Shown piece by piece: positions 23,269 to 37,139 of a stretch of 64,000 nucleotides of DNA; within the stretch, counting starts at the first letter, position 1, and every line of letters begins with the position of its first letter. A model generated the notes under the pieces. The model saw only the letters and a list, made by a program, of their open reading frames with translations, was not told the origin of the DNA and ran no database searches. The DNA comes from Nemopilema nomurai (taxonomy: Eukaryota; Cnidaria; Scyphozoa; Rhizostomeae; Rhizostomatidae). The stretch is from the NCBI GenBank assembly GCA_003864495.1, contig ML133395.1, positions 1,164,075 to 1,228,074 of the forward strand, in the 5' to 3' direction. The position numbers and the translations under genes were made by a program.

Positions 23269-23857
23269 TGCCAATCTTCGAATCCCAGTGCAATGATCGT
23301 GCAATGTGTAGACTTCGGTAAAAACAGTCAACCTTCAGACAGTCAAACAAACAGCCAAATAATAATATTTGAGGATAAATTTGCCAATTCCTTTATGACG
23401 AGGCTCATTCTAAACTGATCGTGACAACACTATAAGGCTTTCAACCTCGCGCCATCTTGGAAAGCCAGTAAACGACAACTAAGTATTCGCCTCGTACGTG
23501 CGCAGCCTCAAAAAGAATTAGTACGTCAGAAGTAGGAAAGCCCTTGAAGATTACATGTGGTAGACTTTTATTGCAAGAAAATCTAAATGAATTATTTGAA
23601 TGTAGCATGTGCTTCCGTGTATTTCGAAAGGCGGTGTCTTGAACGGATAATTTTTCATGTTAAAGTGACACAGTGTTCTTGATGCAAAGGGTCCGAGTGA
23701 AGTAAACAGAGTCGTTGCAGTAATAAAGAGAGTTGCCTGTTTAACAAACTTGCTTGCTAAAAGTATACCCGCAGTCCTACTCTTGCAAACGATCTTTGTT
23801 TCATAGTTAATTGATTTGAGAGCAGAGTAAATTATTTGCTTGCTTCTAGTATAATAA
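23269..23857. other. Upstream region of ATG13
   Basis: Expected to contain the ATG13 promoter. No exon or ordered repeat is visible; the left edge of the LINE insertion is not sharply marked and could lie within the last part. Confidence 0.5.
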
Positions 23858-25402
23858 ATGGAGCACTCGTGTATGACTATGAGTTATCACGTGGTCAGGG
23901 ATGCATTTTCCACAGTTAAAACAGCAAAGAGCTTTGGGATTGACAAAATCTCTAGTTACTTTCTGAAGCCAGCACTCCCTTTTATTGAAAACTCACTTGC
24001 TTATTTGTTTACTACGTCAATTGGAACAAGTCAGTTTCCAGACTCATGGAAAGTAGCTAGAGTCACTCCAGTTTTCAAAGATGGAGATAGGACTGATAAG
24101 TCTAATTATCGACCAATGTCAGTCTTACCAGTCATCTCAAGGCTCTTTGAAAAACTTGTGACCAATCACCTGTACGAACACATGGACAAAACTGGTCAAT
24201 TTTCCAATGACCAGTCAGGTTTTTTGCGCCATCGGTCCACAGTAACTTGTTTACTAAAAAATACTGATGATTGGTACAATGGGTTTGATCTTGGTAAGCT
24301 AGTTGGATTAGTATTTATTGATCTTAAAAAGGCCTTTGACACTGTTGATCATGAAATTCTGTGCAAAAAGCTTGAGATATATGGCATCCAGCATCAAGAG
24401 CTCTCCTGGTTCAAATCTTACCTGACCAACCGTAAACAGTTTTGTCGGGTTGGTGGGGTTGACTCGGAGACCGGGGAGATAGAGGTTGGTGTTCCACAAG
24501 GCTCATGTCTTGGGCCTTTACTTTTTCTGATCTATATCAATGACCTCTCGCTGGCTGTCCAAGGTTCTACTGTGTCTATGTATGCTGATGACACCAGTCA
24601 GTGCCACCAATCTCATAATTTGACTCAGCTGAATGAGGCTCTTAACAATGATCTTAAGCAACTAGACACATGGCTGAGAGGCAACAAACTTTCTTTAAAT
24701 GTTGCAAAAACTCATGCCATGTTGGCTACTACAAAAAAGAAACATTGCACTCTCAAGAGTCAGAATGAAGGCTTGGATCTGAAAGTTTGTGGAAATGATC
24801 TCCAAATCATTCATAAAACAAAATACCTTGGTGAACAAATTGACTGCTCATTGGACTGGAAGTAGCAAATAAAGGCGGTTTCTACTAAGGTTTCCAGGGC
24901 AATAGGCTTTCTGAAACATGCTAAATCATTCATACCAAGAGAATCTTTGAAAACACTCTACACAGGTATTGTGGAGCCCCATTTTCGTTACTGCTCTTCT
25001 GTTTGGGGGTGTGCAGGCTCAACTGAAATTAATCAGTTGCAAAAGCTTCAGAAACGTGCTGCAAGAATCATATCAAACAGCAACTATGACGCCCCTAGCA
25101 GATCACTTATTGAAGAGCTGGGTTGGAAGACCGTACAGGAACTCATAAAATATGAGTCTGAAACAATGGTCTTCAAATCCCTGACTGGGTTGGCTCCCCA
25201 ATACATGTGTAGCCTATTCACAAAAAACTCGGAATGGTCCTCTCGTAGCCTCCGCAATACAGAGATGGATCTGAGGCTACCTTTGAAAAAAACAGCAAAT
25301 GGGCAAAAATGTTTTTCTTTCAGAGGAGCAAAGTTGTGGAATGGCCTCTCAGCTGACTCAAAACAAGCATCCTCCCTAAGTTCATTTAAAAAATTGATAT
25401 AG
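23858..25402 (+). pseudogene. LINE reverse transcriptase interrupted by one amber codon
   Basis: The RT palm and fingers are intact: NYRPMSVLPVISRLFEKLV, FIDLKKAFDTVDHEIL, VPQGSCLGPLLFLIYINDLS, and the catalytic YADDT. A TAG at 24863-24865 follows CSLDWK; the same frame resumes at once and continues to 25402 through the conserved C-terminal region (LYTGIVEPHFRYCSSVWG, LQKLQKRAARII). The family assignment to the Jockey superfamily (CR1/L2/Rex) rests on these motifs and on the 3' tail. The true N-terminus is lost, so the ATG at 23858 is only the first in frame. Confidence 0.9.
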
Positions 25403-25682
25403 GGTTTATTTCCTTTTCATGGAAATTTTCATATTGTACATGCATATTTTAGATTGTTGGAGGGTTTTAATAGGGGTTTTAAAGGGGTTTTAAAGGGGTT
25501 TTTAACAGTTTTTGATACGTTTTTTAAAAGGATTGTTCATAGTTTTGTATTGAATTGTAATTAGGTTAATTTGGTTATTTACATATTATATTTATTTGTA
25601 AGTATTGTAAATGGAGGGCCCCTTGAAAATCAGCTATGCTGAAGGGCTACCCTCCTTAAACAAGTGAAATGAAATGAAATGA
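23858..25682 (+). mobile_element. 5'-truncated CR1/L2-like non-LTR retrotransposon
   Basis: A reverse transcriptase and C-terminal region (see pseudogene entry) is followed by about 280 bp of 3' UTR and a short tail of GAAAT repeats at 25663-25682, the usual way CR1/L2 elements end instead of a poly(A). The endonuclease and ORF1 are missing, which is typical 5' truncation. No target duplication was identified. The copy looks young because the frame is open apart from one stop. It inserted about 0.6 kb upstream of ATG13, in the opposite direction. Confidence 0.88.
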
Positions 25683-25950
25683 GTGGTGAAGTGCTTTCTA
25701 GTAGACTTATCTTGTAATGAACTCTGTATCACTGCGTCGTTATTAATAGAGAATATTCTAGAAAGATTGCTTCTAATTTTAGAATTAACGTCATAATCTA
25801 GAACATTCATATAAGTCATATAAATAGAGTGTCGTTGTATGGTCTAACAGAGAGAGAGTTTTTAGTACACGGATGTGAAGTACATCGGGTTAGAAAACAC
25901 TTGCCTATTTGTAATAACTTCTAACTGTGGGCCTAAATCAACTCATTGGC
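25683..25950 (+). repeat. Possible LTR fragment with primer-binding-site-like end
   Basis: After the LINE tail come TTCTAGAA-type repeats, a TATA-like CATATAAATAGAGTG, and then CAACTCATTGGCGACGGCAT at about 25938, which resembles the end of an LTR followed by a TGG-type primer binding site. There is no second LTR, gag or pol, so this would be a solo or broken copy. The call rests only on this arrangement. Confidence 0.3.
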
Positions 25951-27675
25951 GACGGCATAGCGAACATTGAGGGTCACGGGAAGGTTTGAGGTGCCGGAGA
26001 TTTGATTCCCCACAGTCATGCTTTTGGGTTTGTAGTGTTGAAGGCCTCTGCTTATCGATGGGTCATAAAACTGAAAGGAATCTGTATTGCTGCTCTGTTA
26101 TATACGCATCAACAAAGAAAAGCATAACAAGCTTTTAGGAGCTGGATTGCAGTTTTATTATTAGGTATTGTTGTCTTTTTTTATTTTTTTCAGTGAAGCC
26201 TTCTCATGTACAATTTAGAAAGTTTATCTTTCTTCGTATGACTTTTTCAATTTGATTGTATGATCAGATGCAGATTGGTGGAAGATTGGTGGGAGTTGTA
26301 GGTTAAAATAGAACCAGCCTTTCTGCAAATAGAAATTTCCCTTCCCGCTTTAAATTGGGGAATAGGAGAAGCGAATCGTCGAAAGAAATTCAGCAATGAA
26401 AAACGCTGCATTTCTTAAGCCAAGAGCAACTAGAAATCAATGAAGCTATGCTAGGCCTCTGTTTACAGAGAGGGCGCATCACCTAAGCTTTAGGAAAAAC
26501 GGTTTAGCGGAAAGATGCTCGGCGCCTGTAAACAAAGCCAATCGAAAGGATATGCCAAAGAAACACCTCACCTTTAACTTCTACAGCCCCTTTAGAGCCA
26601 ACGTTATCTACCACGCAGAATATTACATACAGCTGATGAAATAAATACGAGGATGAACCAAAATAAAAATTTATGTTGTACAATAAAGGCACGTTTGTAG
26701 TCAAATAATAAGTTAAAACAAAGGAACTCAAGGCTTACACTAATCTTAGAACCATGAATGCTCAACTGGTCATTTCCATGTCCTTTCTTTTACAATGGTT
26801 TTCAAAAAGAGACTACACACAATAATTTGCCGATAAAAAATTCCACAAATGTTAGAATGAACTGACGGCGAAAGGTTTTCTAACGAGTACTACGCATGGC
26901 TTGGATATAAAAACTTCCATCCTAATGGTCTTTGTATAGCATCTACTTTAATTGTAAATGAAACTTCAAGGAATCGGTCTAAGAAATCTTTATTTGGTAC
27001 TTTCGTCTGACTTACAGATTCCGAATACTAACAAAAACTTGGGCAACTTTGAACTTGCCTTCTATGAAAACCTTTACTCTTATTTACTGGAGCTTATCTT
27101 GTGACACGTGTTCAACCACTGTATGGTAAGAAGAGCAGTCTATGGCAAGAAGGGAACTCTCCGTAATTTTGGGCTCTTTACTACTTATTGTACAAAATGT
27201 TCTACAATAAAAATTTAAATACAATAGCATATCCAGCGCTCTGAAAGTTTGACAATGTCTTTCTGCTTTATAAGCGTTTCCTTAATTTGCAACAATGTAA
27301 CTGCCACTCAGCATATCTAAGATAAATGGACAAATTTTAATAATATAAAGATTTCGCAAGAAGATAGTCCAAGAAGAGCGATAATTCATAACACCATCTT
27401 CGACTTGCCTTTCTCAGAAATAAACATGCACGTTGCAAAAGAATGATAAAGTTAAGTTGTCTGGCAGCTTAAAAAGGGCTGACAGGATAATGGATTAATA
27501 ATAGCTTTGTTCACTTGATTACTGGCGCAGTCGAAGCGCTCACAAAGCTGAAGCTTAGGCTTGATGACCTGTCATTGTGAAGAAAGTAATTTGTGTTGAT
27601 AGTGGGGCATTCAGTACAAACCTTGAGGAACTGGCGATGGGTCGGGACTAAGTTGATTGTAGGCACTCTTTTGCC
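25951..27675. other. Spacer downstream of COE
   Basis: The right part should be the COE 3' UTR. I see no exon, RNA gene or clear repeat. Confidence 0.5.
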
Positions 27676-30600
27676 TCATTGTAGACAGTGCATTTGTACC
27701 ATTGGAATGAAGACGTTTCCAGCTGAAGGGTGTGGCTGGTTCACTGGCACGCTGTTGGGGGTGGGGGGTAAATATGCACTTTGTCCGCCTGCAAAGAAAT
27801 AGAATTTGGTTGGACATGCAAAGAGCACATTTTGTACTTAAATTTCATATTAAGTGGCCTCAAATTGAAGATTTTGCAATAACTCAATCACACAGTTCGA
27901 GCAGGGGCCCTATCTACTAGAGAACGCGGTCTTACTTTGAGAAACCAAAAATCCTGCTGACTGCGGTGGCATCATTTGTCCCGATGTGCTATACGATGGA
28001 GCAGTTGCCGGGGAAAACATGTTTTGCTGTTGAAATTGGGCAGGCGATGACGAAGACACTGCGAGGCTGTTCACGTGCGGAAGCGAGACCGTGAGCCTGG
28101 GGGTATCACGAATGCGCTTTTTGCTTGCGCGCTCGCTGTCGTCGTACTCCCGCTCTACGTAACCGTTGTATGTACCTTGCATATAGTTTTCGGTCAGCAT
28201 GGGCTCGTCCCGTGAATTCCTCATGACGTTGGCCGAGCCGAAGTTGAAGTGTCCTTGCATTGCAGGGCTGTTGACGCTGCCGTATATTATTGGTGACTTC
28301 ACGTCGTTCATGGGCAATGGCGAGGGTATGTACTGTGGTACCGGACTGCGCATTGCATAAATGGCTTCCACCAGGTCAGCAGCTCGCTTTAGAATCACTT
28401 CCTGCAACGGAATATTAATTTCATTCATCTTGGTCTATCATGAATGCCATTATCTTCATTGGTGGCTTTGCACCGTGTCTTGGTTTCTGATTAATATTTT
28501 GGTACCGCAAGAAAAGGTTGTAATACATTTAAGGCAATAAAAGCTTATCTTTTTTCATGCTTTGATTGAACAAACGCTTGCAAGGTATTCGAAGGAGTGA
28601 ACCCAATCACCTTTTGGTATCCATCAGGCCTCATAGTGTTGTTAGCTCTCTAAGGTGCCAGAATTGTTCTTGAATTTATTCGAGAAATGTCTTACTTTTG
28701 AAATGCCTTCAATATATTGTCTTACTTAGAGTCATAAAGAGGTAAAAGTCGACCCAAACCTTTGGTATTCTTTCGGGGTCGCCAGGATGTCTTGGAATAA
28801 GTTTCGATAGCCTCTGAAATCCATAGTCGATAGTTGGGTCACTCAAAGCTGAAGCGAAGTGAATGACTAGTTAATTTATGAGAATTAGGGTGCAGAATAA
28901 TAATGATAATAATGATGATAAGGTCTACTCCTAGCACATGCAGGAATCAGGAGCACCTGGTACTCGAAATGGATGATTTTAGGGAAACATTTTTAAATTT
29001 GCTACAAATTTATGAGAGGGTATCTACTTTAGGTTCGGGACAAGGCTGGACTATTTTCTTACGAAATGAAAAATCTTACCAAACCATTCTTTCAAGTACT
29101 CCATGCAAGTGTTACAATCTTCTCAGTCGTGATGGAAACTTCAGTTTCCGTACTGAGTTAAAGCACACACGCACAGGAAATCATAGTCTTAGGAATAGAC
29201 ATTATATGGTTCATGCCGTATATCTGGAGCAGCGATGTCGAAAACAGTACTCACAGGAATATATGAAGCACCCAGGGGGGCCTTGAAAATACGGTTTGGA
29301 GTCGAAAGCCATGCTGACCTCGACCATACCAGGCATGTGCCGGGGAGGAGCAATTACTCTGAGCGCCGTCGCGGAGAACACCTGTAAAAGATCGGAGAAG
29401 GTAACTCAGACGAACGTAGAGCGACGTGACATCTTGTAACACGTAGGGGAAACGTAGCGAGGCATTATATTCTTTTTGCCAGGCCTTCGTATTAAAGATA
29501 TTCTGAAACAAGATGGCCAGGAATCAAAAAAAGATCGCCAGTGGATGAATTCACGATATCACAGTGCATTAACCGCTTTCAGAGGGGCTAGCTGTAGCTT
29601 GCACCGGCACTTCAACAAACTCTTACCTCTACACTCCATACAATACAGTTTCCAAAAATGATCTGAATTCCTTCGAAAAAGTTCTCGCCAATGATTATGA
29701 TCTGGGTTCCACCTGATGTCCAGCCCTCTGACGGGATCATAGCCTTGACAAGCGGGGGATCTGCAAATGGAAGAGGCGAAAGCTCACATAACAGGCCAAA
29801 GCAGCAAAAAGAGAGGATTAACAGCAACTTTTATGGGCAATAAATTATCATCTTTTCTGAATTTCATATGAAGATGTCAGAAGGAAAGGAGACTGACATT
29901 ACTCAACTCTACAAAACTTATTCGTGACTATCAGGAGATACTAGCGTACTAGCTAGAATTGCTTTTACAGATAATTATTATCTATTCAGATGCAATATAA
30001 TTCCTCTAATCATTAGCAGTTTTCTCAAACCTTATCTTTCTATCAGTATCAATGTACTGTTAGTCTGTCAGAAAACAACCCATAAGCAAGCCTTGAAAGT
30101 GTTGCCATCACAAATTTTAACGCTTAAAGGCTTATGATGATGGTGATGAGAGGAACCCACTTTCTAAAGGCTCGAGCCGCTTTGAGCTTCTTCGTCCATG
30201 CTTTGAGTTGTTATGCACAAACATGTTTTCAGAAACAGCAAGAATTTCCTTCAAATTTGGTGTCGTGGAGACAGCAACTTGAAACCGACGCATGTCTCTT
30301 GGATTTCCAGCATTTTTCAGACAATTTTGATTACATTTCATGAAGAATTTCACAAAAAATCTAAGGAAAAAATATTATACCATGACAGGAAAGAAACAGC
30401 TTACATAGAAGGCAAATATATATGACTCAAAAATCTATCAAATGCTTAGATAAAATATTGCAGGTAAATGTCTCTAAAACACATTCAAGTTAACAATGCT
30501 TGCTAATGTCTCAATGTCAGATAGCAAGTACATTTTTGCATTCCAACAAAACTAATAGAAACTTTGTAGTTATCAAAAGATATATGGAAAATTCAAAGCA

Positions 30601-33600
30601 TAATTGTTGATAAAGAGCATAATATAGAAACAAATAAAATGAAAGAAATTAAGGTTAATAGCTTCAAACTAAAACAGGTTTAGGGGCTAGGAAGGAACGG
30701 GACAAACCTGTCAACTACAACCGGATCGGATGGGGTCTCATTTCTATTTCCACACGATTTCTTGTCACAGCACCGGCTTGATGAAACAAATATAAGACAA
30801 AATTATCAAACCAGAACTAGTGTCATTTTGTGGAAAAGAACCAATTCACTACGTAAGAATATGACTCTTCTAGGCTTAATGCCGTTACGTTTTACCCAAC
30901 ATCAAGCCAGTTACAGTCAGGAAAAGCTTAACAACTCTTATTGTCTAACATAGGTTAACAACTCTTATTGTACTGGACCTGCTTGTCACAGAGTACTTTC
31001 TTTACTGCCTAATAACTTTCTTAGGTTTGAGTTGATGCTTGAATAGTTTGGGCGTAACTTACTTCTCCATTAACTTACTTCAATGTACAAATAATTTCAA
31101 TAACACTTTCAAGGTAACTTCAAAAATTAGTCTGAATGGGTTTGATCATGTCGAGTCGTGATCGTGATAACGAGCGAACAGAGACTGGTGAAATACCTGC
31201 ACATGACTTCATGTGTCAGTAGCACTTTGCACATTTCTGGGTTCTTGTCTTGCCCTTCGTACATGATGACCTGATAAAACAAAGACGTGCATTAGAAACA
31301 GCACATCGCCTAAATTTGGTTTGAAAAATTGGATTCCTTGAATCCTAAACCATATAATACTTTTTGGCGTCAAGCACAAGTTCTTTTTAACACTACTATC
31401 TCTTTCCACCACTATCTCTTTATATCCGCTTGTTGGTTATAGTTAAAGCCTATCTAATGTTTAGCCACTTTTCAAGCTTTTCCTATGAAAAAGCAGACGT
31501 TGCGAAAGAAGACTACATTATTAGATCAATGATTGACGATGCAATATATGCTTGATAGCTTTGTTTGAAAACGGTTTGAAAAGACTAGGGAATAGTGATT
31601 TATCCCAAAAAAGCTACAATAAATTGACAAAGCTTTAGGACTTTCTGAATTCCATCCCTTTTCTCTTTATCAGTCTACAAAATCACTAAGTTAAATAGAT
31701 TGCTAAGTGGATTAATGAACTCTCACCTCTTTAGTTTGTGAGTTAACTAGCTTTATGAAAATATCCTGCTCAACCCTCGACTCTAAAATATTGAAAGAAA
31801 TAAATTAGCTACAAAAATTTGAAGAACAACATGAAAATTTAATTACAGTGTTTTTGAAAATTTAAGGTAAAGACGGAAATTTTTCCTCAAGAAAAATTCA
31901 ATATTGCTGGTAAAGTTACATAAAGTTACAGTTTGACTTACCTCCATCGAAAACGAGACTGAGCCGATAATGCATACCGTTTTTATTCTGCTTGTCTTCC
32001 TGGAATTAGCAGTTTATAAGTGGTAAATGGCGGGTGCAAAAGCATTTAAAGAAACCTTTATGATAATATATCAATTTTATACAAACAACAGGAATCTCTC
32101 TGATCATTTTGAAAAGCATCCTTGGCTTTGGAATGGAATTAAAGGCTACACCAATGTGAACTAAGTGCTAGAGAGAGCACAAGAAATGAATAATAGTCAA
32201 AAAGCCAATGGCTTAATCTTCCTCGTGCTTATTCTAATATTCAAATTTTATCTGCTTCTTCTTTTATTTTTTAGGGCCTATAATCGCTTTAGCGTCGATT
32301 GACGCTTTTGCACAGTTTCGCAGTCACACGGCACAGTAGCAAATGGAGGAACTCTCTCAATTTCACTTCCATCTGAAAGGTGCGTCTTATTCCTTCTCAT
32401 ACCGTCATGAGTCTGACACTAAAATTCACCGCACTGCGATTTCTAAAGAGCATCCTAATTTGAAAAAATCTAGTTGCTGTATGAATCAGATGCAAGACAA
32501 TGCACTGATGGAGTCTTACTCACCTCTGAGAAGTCAATGAATCCAACAAAGGTCCCTTTTTCAATTTCGACAGCATTGTTATTTTGGTCATACAGTGCCA
32601 AAACGAAGTGGAAAAAATTGCTTTTGCGAAGGTTATTTGGCGGGTGTTTTTCAAAGGTCGCTCTTGCAACTTCAAATCTATAACAAAAACCATGCAATGA
32701 ATTAGATTGGGAACGTGCCTTATTCTTTCGTGGATTGGAGAATGAAGAGATATTTGAAAATACTTGCTATCAAGAGAACATTTGAAATGGAAAGTGAGAT
32801 TGAAAATTTGTATATTGCGTTATTGAAATAGTGCCTCCTTTGGAAAGTTGCCACTTGAAAACATTTAAAAAACCATCCCCTTAATATGTTATAGAATCAA
32901 AAAGTGCAAGCGAAAAAGCCCAAGAGCATAAGCCAGTATTCAATTGACCTTCTTTGCTCAATTAAGAGGCCCAGCTCATTTCAATCCACTTCAACTTCAT
33001 TGTTTGCTCTACCATCGTCTACTTCTCGCTGTGGAAAGGGAGTTACCGAACACAAGCTTTGAGCCGCTTCTACATCGATCTCATCCCATTAGAAACAATT
33101 CAAGCAAGCTTTTCATAGTGCAACTTAACTAACTAAAATGTCTCTCTTCTAGTTATTGCCCATTATCGATGAAGAATACATTTCGTAAATCCGACAGGGT
33201 ATGTAAGCTGCGCAATTTCCATTGGCATGAAAGTCCTCGTCGATTTTGCCTTTAGAACTTTCTTCCATGGAAAATGCTCGCAAAGAATCATCAGCGAGAA
33301 TAATTTCACTTGCACAAAGACTAGGTAATGGCTGTTAGTATCTACCTAGAGAGGCAAAGAAATAAGAAGCAGCGCAAGAAGACCCTTTGAAAACTTGCGA
33401 GCTGCTTCGTCCATTGTTTATCGAGTGAAACTGACAACACAAGTTTCTTTTCGTTTTCAAACCTTGAACCGCTTCATGCCCGAACTGGGCAGAAATGTCC
33501 GACATAAATTGATACTCTAGGGTTTCTGTTCAGGACTTACACAATTTGCTCGACAATTCAACCACGATTTTTCAGATTTTGCAAGTTAACAAATAACTAT

Positions 33601-34468
33601 TCGCAGCTAATTTAAATGCGTTTTGCAAACTCATACACTTCCAACACAGCAAGAAGTATATATACGAAATCGGGAATGTGTGAAATACTATCTCAGTGCA
33701 TTAAAAGTATCCAGAAAAGTTTTAAAACTGCGTGCAAAAAAGTTTGGCAGAAACTTCATGAAGAAAAAATCTGTTTCAAAAAATTTGATCAGACGAGCAA
33801 TATAAGGACAGTTAATTCCAAGGAAATCAACTTTTATTCAATGAGTTGCTACTTTTTAAGCGGGGATTTGGCCGTGCAAGATTTCACGGAATCTGATTTT
33901 ATGGCCTTTGCTTAACATTCCCAAATATACGTGGAACTGGCAAAGGTAACCAAGAATGTACGAAATGTACGTGTACGAAACTCCATTGAGCATTATCGAT
34001 GAACATCCAACACAGGAGACACCGAGAAAGACTTTTGGACCTTTCTATGTTAGAGCGAAAAAGTTTAGGCCAATGTTAGGACTTGGGCAGGAAAGAGACA
34101 CGTCTCTGAAATGTTTAAACAAGCAGCTCATGGAAGCCTTGCGGGAGGAAACATTAGTTAGAAACTCACCTCGGTTTGTCGCTCGCATCTTGAATACCCC
34201 AAGGCTTCGTATCAGGCGTGGCACTGCGCTCAGACGTCGGTGAAGAATCCTAAAGTTGAAAAGAGCTGCCATGAGAGCAGAAGCTGCAGCGAAAGATAGA
34301 CATCCAAAAACCATCAAGGAAACGAATGATTAATAGTGGTATAAAGTAGAATCCCTCAAGAGGTTGGTAAAAGCATACAAAAATTACCATTAGGGGAAAG
34401 CGTTTGGTATCGTCGGCCAGCAAGTTGTTTCTCTCGAGATTCTCTGCCATCCTCTGCTGCTTGCTCAT
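27676..34468 (-). CDS. EBF: COE/EBF (Collier/Olf-1/early B-cell factor) transcription factor
   Basis: Thirteen exons join in phase to 566 residues: 34388-34468, 34170-34249, 32524-32677, 31942-31999, 31727-31782, 31197-31270, 30708-30776, 30161-30360, 29627-29760, 29255-29381, 28760-28848, 27936-28401, 27676-27788. The DNA-binding domain begins [20 protein letters not shown] and includes the COE zinc knuckle [14 protein letters not shown], then [20 protein letters not shown] and [14 protein letters not shown]. An IPT/TIG domain follows ([20 protein letters not shown]), then [20 protein letters not shown], the HLH ([17 protein letters not shown]) and a Ser/Pro/Gln-rich transactivation tail. 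COE proteins are dimeric nuclear regulators of neuronal and mesodermal differentiation. No duplicated second HLH helix of the vertebrate kind is visible. The ATG at 34468 is the first convincing one; 34450 (MAENLERN) is an alternative. The last 37 codons depend on the acceptor at 27789. Confidence 0.95.
32678..34169. other. EBF: COE intron 2
   Basis: The largest COE intron (1.5 kb). No ordered repeat or nested gene is seen. Confidence 0.6.
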
Positions 34469-36148
34469 CAATAATCTCAGGAGATTGAGCGTTCGTTTCT
34501 TTTTCTCCTTTATTACATTGTAAATACGTAACAAGAGGGTGAAATGTACCGCGCTTCTTTGAAATCCTTTGACGCACATTGCCATGACACCTTCCCGTCC
34601 AATCAGCGACCGCCTATTGGGTTGGCCATGTCACATGGGGGCAGTGAACACCCGTCATTCACCCGCTTGAACAATAATGGCCTATTCACCTTACCCCCAA
34701 ATGGCCCGGTAATGTTTTTTGGTGATTTAATTTGTCAAAAGGAATTTGAACAGGCATTTGCCTGACAACACTTGCTATTGTATCGCCAGATAAGCTCATT
34801 TCAATAAATGCGAAGAGTGGGTGAAACTCCAATGATTGTCATAGCGAAATGCAAGTTGATCAATAGGCCAAATATGGTAACCTTTCAAGCCTCGTAGCTT
34901 TTTTGAAGGCAGTGCTAAAGCTATTTGAGCCATGCGCATCTACATTACTGTTCAAGTCTTATCTCCAAATGAATCTACTTTATACCAAGCAACTATAAGG
35001 AATTTGTCACGCTAAAATTGGGTCGTGGCTGCCATGCAAAATTACCGTCAAGATTAAATGCGACATGACAACAAGTTAGCCTTAAGAAGTACTCTTAGAA
35101 GTACTCATATATTGATATGGGATGCAGGGTTTGTGGTACAATGAAAATATACGAAATTTATCTACACAAGAGAATACTGAGAAGCTTGTAATGTGTAAGT
35201 GACAACAATTTTGGTAAAGAAGAATTCTGAAAAATATCATAGAAGAAGAAAAGGCATAGTGTTAAGTTATACTCGAAAAGAATCAAGCAGGGCCTCTATT
35301 GTTTAGGAAAGACTATCTTAAATTGCTTGCCATGAATAAAAAGGATTCAAAGTATAACTAAGAATTTTATGTTGAAGCGAGATGGAAGCATTTGTCACAT
35401 TATGAGTAATCGCAGAGCGAAACTTGATGCTATCTGATTGTGCAAAATGACTTCCACATGAAATATTTTATCAAACGGTCCCTTGTGACCAATTGTGACA
35501 ATCTAAAGAAACGACTAACGCCTTTCTTTATGAAAAACAAGAGTATACTCTTTGATGTTCCCGAAACTGAACAAAGGATGTTGACGCTGAATACTGTGGA
35601 CTGTGATGGACAAAACTAGTTATTATGTTTCCGCGCGAAGTTGGATTAAACAGGCTTTTGGAGTTGAAAAGAACTTGTTAAAAGTCAAGTAGCTTTCCAT
35701 ATACTAAACGAGGCTGGTGAACCGAGCAACCTTGAAGACGGAATGATACAACAGTTTCATGTCTATAGATAAAAGCTGGACTATCACGGCAGGGAGAGAA
35801 ACGGCTTCTTGATTTGCAGTAGGATAAACAGAAGTGTTTCACTGATTAAGCACACTATTAATCTCAATGTGGATGTTAGAACTTTCTATAGTAGTTATTT
35901 CTATAACACAAAAAGGACGTTCCTTGAAGACTAGCATTGCGGACAACGGGCAAATTAGCCTCTGCCCTGTTGAAAATTTCGTCAGCAACCCAGCGTGTGA
36001 TTGGAATAGTCGGATTATAGTGATGCATCAAAATGGATCAAAAGTCTCCAGTCATGTCAGCTTTTAGAAAATACTTGTAGCATGGGTCAGACAGGTCACC
36101 GCAAGAATCCATATTGGGTTTTCTTCTGTTCGTAGTCTACATGTTGCT
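34469..36148. other. Upstream region of COE
   Basis: Expected to contain COE regulatory DNA. I can name no element; a short direct duplication (GAAGTACTC, about 35090-35110) is the only pattern noted. Confidence 0.45.
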
Positions 36149-37139
36149 ATACGCCGCTAAACCAGAACTCGCTTTTGATTGGCCGACGCGATTTTTCTTA
36201 GTTACTTGGTAGCAATGTGCGTAAACAATAGTTCTGTAGGCATTCTGACTTGGGATTTACCGTCGAGCACCAAATTAGTTTCGATTATACGCAAAATAAG
36301 TCTCATTTTGGATCTGTTTTTGTTATATTCGTCGTCTTCACTCTTACTTACCAAGTTTTCACCGACTTGATTTGTTTTCCTGACATTTTCTTCGCGAAGA
36401 ATTGTCTGTACGAGAGGAAGGCTAGGCCTATTGAGTTGATCGCTTCAGAGATGGCAAAGAAGTTATTTCACTTTCAGGATTGGTAACTTTCTTCAAGGAG
36501 GACCCAAACGTTATTGGCAAAGGTGAACTAAAGTGCAATTCCGATTTCGTACTTAAATTGCGTTTTGTTGATCACACAATTAATGCAAAAGTAAGAGCAT
36601 CTATCTCATGTAGAGCATGCAAATATCTCATGAAGTCATCACAATGTTTTGAATGGTAGTCTGACAGACTGCGTACCTTCTTGCTAGATCAAAATAAGGC
36701 AAGTCAAGTCTCAGTCTCATTAATAATATTAAAAGTTGGTCTTCTGTGGAGATTGAGGTCACCGGCTTTCCTGACCAGTAGTTCAGTGGTGAGAATCTTT
36801 TACCATTTCTATTACTGATTCAAAGATTTGCTTCTCTAGCCCCCTGAACTGCTTGACTTCGATGGCTGTAAGATTTTTAAATCTAAAATAGCTTTTTCCT
36901 AAAATCTCGTTGATTTGCGGCAGTCCAGAAGTGCTTGATTGTGCATGCTGGCATACCAACCCTCATGGTCTGCATTTTCAGGCAAACAGAGTCATCCAAA
37001 CTTGACTCTGTTTGCTCGAATACATCGCGCATGATTTGTCCTTTTGAAACACGAGTTGTGCGACCTTTAGCTTCTCTCCCTTATCTCTGATATCCACATT
37101 AGGAGCTACGGTTTTGGTGAGGTGTTTTTTCCTGAACGT

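Noticed and set aside
29251..29511. 86-codon minus frame over the COE IPT exon
   Set aside because: Wrong frame of the real exon 29255-29381, which reads [18 protein letters not shown].
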